A DNA stretch of 64,000 bases from Streptomyces sp. AC1-42W (GTDB lineage: Bacteria > Actinomycetota > Actinomycetes > Streptomycetales > Streptomycetaceae), in NCBI RefSeq assembly GCF_003248355.1, contig NZ_QKWY01000001.1, positions 310,001-374,000 of the forward strand, given 5' to 3'. Made by a program: the position numbers and the translations under genes. The notes below the pieces were generated by a model. The model made no database searches, was not told where the DNA came from, and saw nothing but the letters and a program-made list of their open reading frames with translations. Shown here in pieces: positions 59,320 through 64,000 of the stretch; position 1 is the stretch's first letter; every line of letters starts with the position of its first letter.

Positions 59320-59724
59320 TCAGGCGCGGCCGAGCGCCCGGTCCAGGGTGATCTCGATGACGACCCGGTCCGGATTGGGCGAGGGCACCCGGTCGTACCG
59401 CTCGGTGTGACGGCGTACGGCCTCCGCGACCCGCTCCGGGTCGGTGCTGATCCGGGCCACGCCCTCCAGCGTCGCCCAGCGGCGCCGGTTCACCTGGCAC
59501 GCCGCGACCCGGGCACCGTCCGGTCCGGCGGCCAGGATGTTGGCGACCTTGCGGCTGTGCTTGTTGGTGATCACGCGGGCGAGGCCGGCTTCGGGGTCGT
59601 ACGTCACGCAGACCGGCACCACGTGCGGGGTGCCGTCGGGGCGGGTCGTGGTGAGCGTGCAGACGTGGTTCTCCCGCCAGAAGGCGAGGTACTCGGGGCC
59701 GGGCTGGTGTACGTCGACTGCCAT
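59320..59724 (-). CDS. PPOX-class flavin/F420-dependent oxidoreductase-like protein
   Basis: This 134-residue split-barrel protein has YLAFWRENHVCTLTTTRPDG, TPHVVPVCVTYDPEAGLARV, ITNKHSRKVANI with the cofactor-phosphate-binding Lys, and RRRWATLEGVARIS. This is the layout of small PNPOx-like proteins (TIGR03618 type), which in actinobacteria often use F420 or FMN. The substrate is unknown. ATG 59724 follows a weak site. It is monocistronic between the GEISW operon terminator and the clpB promoter. Confidence 0.85.
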   Translation of the reverse strand: MAVDVHQPGPEYLAFWRENHVCTLTTTRPDGTPHVVPVCVTYDPEAGLARVITNKHSRKVANILAAGPDGARVAACQVNRRRWATLEGVARISTDPERVAEAVRRHTERYDRVPSPNPDRVVIEITLDRALGRA

Positions 59725-59814
59725 GGGCCCAGCGTAGGCGGGGCGCTTCCGGCTGCGGTGGCGGGTGTCCGGGCCGGGCGCTTCACTCGGAGGAGGGGCG
59801 GAACGCGGTTCCGC

Positions 59815-59835
59815 CTTGAGCTGAGGAGACTCAAC
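59815..59835. promoter_or_regulatory. HAIR operator 1 of clpB
   Basis: CTTGAGC-N7-ACTCAAC matches the HspR consensus at 12 of 14 arm positions. Confidence 0.85.
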
Positions 59836-59864
59836 TCCGACCCGTCGCGGGGGTCCGAAACAGC

Positions 59865-59885
59865 CTTGAGTGGAATAGACTCAAC
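59865..59885. promoter_or_regulatory. HAIR operator 2 of clpB
   Basis: CTTGAGT-N7-ACTCAAC matches the HspR consensus at 13 of 14 arm positions and lies exactly 50 bp after operator 1. A further GTTGAGT half-site follows near 59914. Confidence 0.9.
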
Positions 59886-59966
59886 TTTGTGCACGTTGTT
59901 CGTGTCAGTAGTTGAGTACGGACCAGTCGAGTACGGACCCGCCATCGCAAGGAGGAGACAGCGCAC

Positions 59967-62561
59967 GTGGACGCCGAGCTGACCAACAGGAGCCGGGACG
60001 CCATCAACGCGGCCACCAGCCGTGCCGTGAAGGACGGACACCCGGATCTCACCCCGGGGCATCTGCTGCTCGCGCTGCTCGCGGGTGAGGACAACGAGAA
60101 CCTGGTCGATCTGCTGGCCGCCGTCGAGGCCGACCAGATCGCCGTACGCACCGAGACGGAACGGCTCCTCGCCGCGCAGCCCAGCGTGACCGGGTCCACC
60201 GTCGCCCCGCCCCAGCCCAACCGCGAGCTGCTGGCCGTCATCGCGGACGCCGCGCAGCGCGCCAAGGACCTGGGCGACGACTACGTCTCCACCGAGCACC
60301 TGCTGATCGGGATCGCCGCGAAGGGCGGCCGGGCCGGTGAGATCCTCGCGGGACAGGGTGCCGGTGCGAAGAAGCTGCTGGACGCGTTCGAGAAGAGCAG
60401 GGGAGGGCGCCGGGTGACCACTCCGGACCCGGAGGGCCAGTACAAGGCGCTGGAGAAGTTCGGTACGGACTTCACCGCCGCGGCCCGCGAGGGCAAGCTC
60501 GACCCGGTCATCGGCCGGGACCAGGAGATCCGCCGCGTCGTCCAGGTCCTCTCGAGGCGCACCAAGAACAACCCGGTGCTCATCGGTGAGCCCGGCGTCG
60601 GCAAGACCGCCGTCGTCGAGGGGCTCGCCCAGCGCATCGTCAAGGGCGACGTGCCCGAGTCCCTCAAGGACAAGCGGCTCGTCTCGCTGGACCTGGGCGC
60701 GATGGTCGCGGGCGCGAAGTACCGCGGCGAGTTCGAGGAGCGCCTGAAGACCGTCCTCTCCGAGATCAAGGAGAGTGACGGCCGGATCATCACGTTCATC
60801 GACGAGCTGCACACCGTCGTCGGCGCGGGCGCCGGCGGCGACTCCGCGATGGACGCGGGCAACATGCTCAAGCCGATGCTGGCCCGCGGCGAGCTGCGGA
60901 TGGTCGGCGCCACCACGCTGGACGAGTACCGCGAGCGGATCGAGAAGGACCCCGCCCTGGAGCGCCGCTTCCAGCAGGTGCTCGTGGCGGAGCCGTCCGT
61001 CGAGGACACCATCGCGATCCTGCGCGGGCTCAAGGGCCGTTACGAGGCCCACCACAAGGTGCAGATCGCGGACGCCTCCCTGGTCGCCGCCGCCACCCTG
61101 TCCGACCGGTACATCACCTCCCGGTTCCTGCCGGACAAGGCGATCGACCTGGTGGACGAGGCGGCCTCCCGGCTGCGCATGGAGATCGACTCCTCGCCCG
61201 TCGAGATCGACGAACTCCAGCGCTCCGTGGACCGGCTGCGCATGGAGGAGCTGGCCCTCCGCAACGAGACCGACCCCGCCTCCAAGCAGCGTCTGGAGAA
61301 GCTGCGCCGCGACCTCGCCGACAAGGAGGAGGAGCTGCGCGGCCTCAACGCCCGCTGGGAGAAGGAGAAGCAGGGCCTCAACCGCGTCGGTGAGCTGAAG
61401 GAGCGCCTGGACGAGCTGCGCGGCCAGGCCGAGCGCGCCCAGCGCGACGGCGACTTCGACACCGCGTCCAAGCTGCTCTACGGGGAGATCCCCGGCCTGG
61501 AACGCGAGCTGGCCGAGGCCGACGAGGCCGAGCAGGAGGCCGCCCGCGAGCCCAAGGAGACCCTGGTCAAGGAGGAGGTCGGACCGGACGACATCGCCGA
61601 CGTGGTGGGCGCCTGGACCGGTATCCCGGCCGGCCGCCTGCTGGAGGGCGAGACGCAGAAGCTGCTCCGCATGGAGTCCGAGCTGGGCAAGCGCCTGATC
61701 GGGCAGACCGAGGCCGTGCAGGCCGTCTCGGACGCGGTGCGCCGCACCCGGGCCGGCATCGCCGACCCCGACCGCCCCACCGGCTCGTTCCTCTTCCTCG
61801 GACCGACCGGTGTCGGCAAGACCGAGCTGGCGAAGGCGCTGGCGGACTTCCTCTTCGACGACGAGCGGGCCATGGTCCGCATCGACATGAGCGAGTACAG
61901 CGAGAAGCACAGCGTCGCCCGCCTGGTCGGCGCCCCGCCCGGTTACGTCGGCTACGAGGAGGGCGGCCAGCTCACGGAGGCGGTCCGCCGCCGTCCGTAC
62001 ACCGTCGTCCTGCTGGACGAGGTCGAGAAGGCCCACCCCGAGGTCTTCGACATCCTGCTCCAGGTCCTGGACGACGGCCGGCTCACGGACGGGCAGGGCC
62101 GGACGGTGGACTTCCGGAACACCATCCTGATCCTGACGTCCAACCTCGGCAGCCAGTACCTGACCGATCCGCTGAGCAAGCCGGAGGAGAAGAAGCGGCA
62201 GGTCCTGGAGGTCGTGCGGGCCTCCTTCAAGCCGGAGTTCCTGAACCGGCTGGACGACCTCGTGGTGTTCTCCGCCCTGTCCGGCGACGAGCTGGCGCAC
62301 ATCGCGGGCCTCCAGATCGACCGGCTCGCCAAGCGCCTGGCCGACCGCAGGCTCACCCTGGACGTCACGCCGGAGGCCCTGGCCTGGCTGGCGGAAGAGG
62401 GCAACGACCCGGCCTACGGTGCCCGGCCGCTGCGCCGCCTCATCCAGACGGCGATCGGCGACCGGCTGGCGAAGGAGATCCTGGCCGGCGACATCCAGGA
62501 CGGCGACACGGTCCGGGTGGACCGCTTCGAGGACAGCCTGATCGTCGGCGCGGCGACCTGA
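59967..62561 (+). CDS. clpB: Disaggregase chaperone ClpB
   Basis: This 864-residue AAA+ hexamer pulls proteins out of aggregates with the help of DnaK. It has an N-terminal Clp_N double repeat (1-150), NBD1 with Walker [16 protein letters not shown] near residue 207 and [12 protein letters not shown], the middle coiled-coil domain (about 400-525, [20 protein letters not shown]), and NBD2 with [15 protein letters not shown] near residue 611 and [15 protein letters not shown] 59967 has AAGGAGGAGA upstream. Two HAIR sites place it under HspR. The C-terminal part is normal in length. Confidence 0.98.
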   Translation: MDAELTNRSRDAINAATSRAVKDGHPDLTPGHLLLALLAGEDNENLVDLLAAVEADQIAVRTETERLLAAQPSVTGSTVAPPQPNRELLAVIADAAQRAKDLGDDYVSTEHLLIGIAAKGGRAGEILAGQGAGAKKLLDAFEKSRGGRRVTTPDPEGQYKALEKFGTDFTAAAREGKLDPVIGRDQEIRRVVQVLSRRTKNNPVLIGEPGVGKTAVVEGLAQRIVKGDVPESLKDKRLVSLDLGAMVAGAKYRGEFEERLKTVLSEIKESDGRIITFIDELHTVVGAGAGGDSAMDAGNMLKPMLARGELRMVGATTLDEYRERIEKDPALERRFQQVLVAEPSVEDTIAILRGLKGRYEAHHKVQIADASLVAAATLSDRYITSRFLPDKAIDLVDEAASRLRMEIDSSPVEIDELQRSVDRLRMEELALRNETDPASKQRLEKLRRDLADKEEELRGLNARWEKEKQGLNRVGELKERLDELRGQAERAQRDGDFDTASKLLYGEIPGLERELAEADEAEQEAAREPKETLVKEEVGPDDIADVVGAWTGIPAGRLLEGETQKLLRMESELGKRLIGQTEAVQAVSDAVRRTRAGIADPDRPTGSFLFLGPTGVGKTELAKALADFLFDDERAMVRIDMSEYSEKHSVARLVGAPPGYVGYEEGGQLTEAVRRRPYTVVLLDEVEKAHPEVFDILLQVLDDGRLTDGQGRTVDFRNTILILTSNLGSQYLTDPLSKPEEKKRQVLEVVRASFKPEFLNRLDDLVVFSALSGDELAHIAGLQIDRLAKRLADRRLTLDVTPEALAWLAEEGNDPAYGARPLRRLIQTAIGDRLAKEILAGDIQDGDTVRVDRFEDSLIVGAAT

Positions 62562-62575
62562 GCGGCCCGGCCGGC

Positions 62576-62620
62576 GCGGGGGAATATGACACCCGGGAGG
62601 CGGTTGTCATATTCCCCCGC
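62576..62620. terminator. Terminator after clpB
   Basis: GCGGGGGAATATGAC (62576-62590) and its exact complement (62606-62620) form a 15-bp stem, 14 nt after the clpB stop. Confidence 0.85.
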
Positions 62621-62844
62621 CGGTCAATTCTCGGCATCGGAATCGAGCCAAACATTCCATCCGGCACTCGGTGCCGCGACCTCCGCCCGGAAGCGGTTGC
62701 GGCCCGTGCGCACCGCCTCTGGCAAGGGAGTTCGGGATGCGCGGCCGGGCCGCCCGGCCCCGGCTGTGCACGTAAACAGGACACCGTGCTTCACCTGCGG
62801 CAACCCGCCTGCGACGGGGGTTAGAAGTCGCAAAGACAGGCCGG

Positions 62845-62850
62845 TAGCGT
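62845..62850 (+). promoter_or_regulatory. -10 box of a leaderless promoter for the MFS gene
   Basis: TAGCGT ends 6 nt before the ATG at 62857; no ribosome site is present. The 236 bp between the clpB terminator and this start hold no clear gene. Confidence 0.5.
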
Positions 62851-62856
62851 GCCCGT

Positions 62857-64000
62857 ATGAACGAGCGGATAGGCGATGAGATAAATAACGGGCCCAAGAA
62901 GCCCGGCTCGGACAATCTCTTTCAGCTCGGTGAATTCCGTACCCTTTGGGCCGCTTATGCTCAGTCGATCCTGGGCGACCAGCTGGCTCGTGTGGCGCTG
63001 TCGTTGCTTGTCTTCGAGCGCACGGATTCACCGGGATGGACCGCGGCGACCTATGCCCTGACCACACTGCCCGCCCTCCTCTCCGGGGTGCTGCTCTCCG
63101 GTCTGGCGGACCGGTTCCCCCGGCGCACGGTCATGGTGAGCTGCGACCTGACCCGGATGGCGCTGGTCGGGCTGATGGCGCTGCCGGGGATGCCGCTGCC
63201 GCTCCTGGCCGGACTGCTGGTGCTGGCGCAACTGGCCGAGGCGCCCTTCGGCGCCGCCCAGGGCGCGCTGCTGCCCACCGTGCTCGGCGCCGACCGCTAC
63301 GAGCGGGGCCAGCGGATCATGCAGATCACCCACCAGGTCGGCCAGCTGGTCGGCTTCGCCGGGGGCGGGCTGCTCGCCGCCTGGCTGGGCAGCAACCGCT
63401 CGCTGGCGGTGAACGCGGCGACCTTCCTGCTCTCCGCGGCCCTCATCCGGCTCGGGGTGAAGGCCCGCCCGGTGACGAGCGACGCGGCCCGTACGGCGAA
63501 GCTCGGCGCCCGCGTCGGCGACGCCGCCGCGCTGATCTGGTCGGACCGCAGACTGCGTTCGCTGCTCCTGCTGGGCTGGCTCGCGGGCTTCATCGTCCTG
63601 CCGGAGGGGCTGGCCGCCCCGTTCGCGGACGAGGCCGGCGGCGGGGCGTACGCGGTGGGGCTGCTGCTCGCCTCGCATCCGGCGGGCATGGTGCTGGGAG
63701 CGGCCGTGCTGGGGCGGTCCGAGGTCGGCGACGAGAACCGGCGCCGGCTGCTCGGCCCCCTGGCGGTCGCCGCGAATGTGCCGCTCGTCGCCTATCTGCT
63801 CGATCCCAGCGCGGAAGTGGCGATGCTTCTGCTGTTCCTCGTCGGGGTCTGCTCGGCGTACCAGATCACCGCCGGGGCCACCTTCGTCCTGCTGACCCCG
63901 GCCGACCGGCGGGGCCAGGCACTGGGCCTCGCCCGGTCCGGGATGATCGCCATGCAGGGCATCGGCGTGGCGTCCGGGGGTGCGATCACGGAGCTGACCG
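62857..64000 (+). CDS. MFS transporter, 5' part (runs off the window)
   Basis: The open frame starts at ATG 62857 and is unbroken to the window edge (381 codons visible). After a polar N-terminus it reads LGEFRTLWAAYAQSILGDQL, RVALSLLVFERTDSPGWTAA, then LLSGVLLSGLADRFPRRTVM, which is the loop between helices 2 and 3 with the MFS A-like motif (G-x-L-A-D-R...R-R). At least ten hydrophobic helices follow. It resembles exporters of the MFS_3/Bcr type. The substrate is unknown. Confidence 0.88.
   Translation, partial: MNERIGDEINNGPKKPGSDNLFQLGEFRTLWAAYAQSILGDQLARVALSLLVFERTDSPGWTAATYALTTLPALLSGVLLSGLADRFPRRTVMVSCDLTRMALVGLMALPGMPLPLLAGLLVLAQLAEAPFGAAQGALLPTVLGADRYERGQRIMQITHQVGQLVGFAGGGLLAAWLGSNRSLAVNAATFLLSAALIRLGVKARPVTSDAARTAKLGARVGDAAALIWSDRRLRSLLLLGWLAGFIVLPEGLAAPFADEAGGGAYAVGLLLASHPAGMVLGAAVLGRSEVGDENRRRLLGPLAVAANVPLVAYLLDPSAEVAMLLLFLVGVCSAYQITAGATFVLLTPADRRGQALGLARSGMIAMQGIGVASGGAITELT

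Noticed and set aside
62624..62720. Short minus-strand ORF ending in a Trp-rich tail between the clpB terminator and the MFS gene
   Set aside because: A GTG with a weak ribosome site gives only about 29 residues; there is no further support, so it is not listed as a gene.

Overview
The window is high-GC actinobacterial chromosome, almost certainly Streptomyces. The signs are the HspR-controlled dnaK-grpE-dnaJ-hspR operon and clpB with HAIR operators, a SARP (AfsR-type) regulator, DUF397/helix-turn-helix/RsbW-like ATPase sets, many GTG and TTG starts, translational coupling through GTGA and ATGA overlaps, and several promoters placed for leaderless mRNA. It looks like a conserved core flank (about 33.5-64 kb) joined to a more plastic accessory stretch (about 11-33 kb).

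Layout. 0-11.4 kb: EspR-like regulator, DEAD-box RNA helicase with a structured leader, a coupled crcB-DUF190-crcB fluoride-channel operon, secreted PGRP-type amidase, acetyltransferase, phosphotransferase, a DUF397/HTH/ATPase regulatory set, a frameshifted gene, a polytopic membrane protein and an SMP-30 lactonase. 11.4-13.6 kb: a gutted GH11 xylanase whose CGAAA-box promoter survives, a GT2 glycosyltransferase and an unrecorded 37-residue peptide gene. 13.7-30.3 kb: a conflict-type island with a SARP regulator, an NB-ARC/TPR protein carrying an N-terminal amyloid-like (BASS3/RHIM-like) motif, a small helical protein carrying the matching motif at its C-terminus, and a three-gene run encoding a TPR protein with membrane tail, a two-TM protein and a TIR-NB-ARC protein. 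The last two share a C-terminal helical module. A fresh ISL3 element sits inside the island. 30.3-33.5 kb: gene remnants, an intact toxin-antitoxin pair and a truncated ISAs1 element. 33.5-39.6 kb: MazG-like, UDP-glucose dehydrogenase and SIR2-like genes in one leftward run, an HTH-TPR regulator and an NAD(P)-dependent reductase. 39.6-46.6 kb: IS-rich segment (IS1634-type nested in IS30, IS5, second IS30) around tRNA-Gly(CCC), dcd and a phosphoribosyltransferase. 46.6-64 kb: Yip1-like protein, EtfD-like Fe-S membrane protein, sugar transferase, dnaK operon, three tandem TrmB/LuxR-type paralogues, a secreted peptide with three GEISW repeats, a ligand-less Rieske-like protein, PPOX protein, clpB and the start of an MFS transporter.

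How it works together. The heat-shock genes form one regulon: HAIR inverted repeats stand in front of dnaK and clpB, and HspR is made from the dnaK operon. Between these two loci lies the most intriguing cassette: three tandem paralogous regulators divergent from a two-gene operon for an exported GEISW-repeat peptide and a Rieske-fold protein without cluster ligands. This resembles a peptide-signalling or modified-peptide system that I cannot match to a named family. The second strong candidate is the amyloid-motif pair (receptor at 17.3 kb, putative effector at 22.9 kb) beside the TIR-NB-ARC locus, which suggests a defence or programmed-death island. Both IS30 copies sit inside the loops of intrinsic terminators, and other insertions leave clear target duplications.
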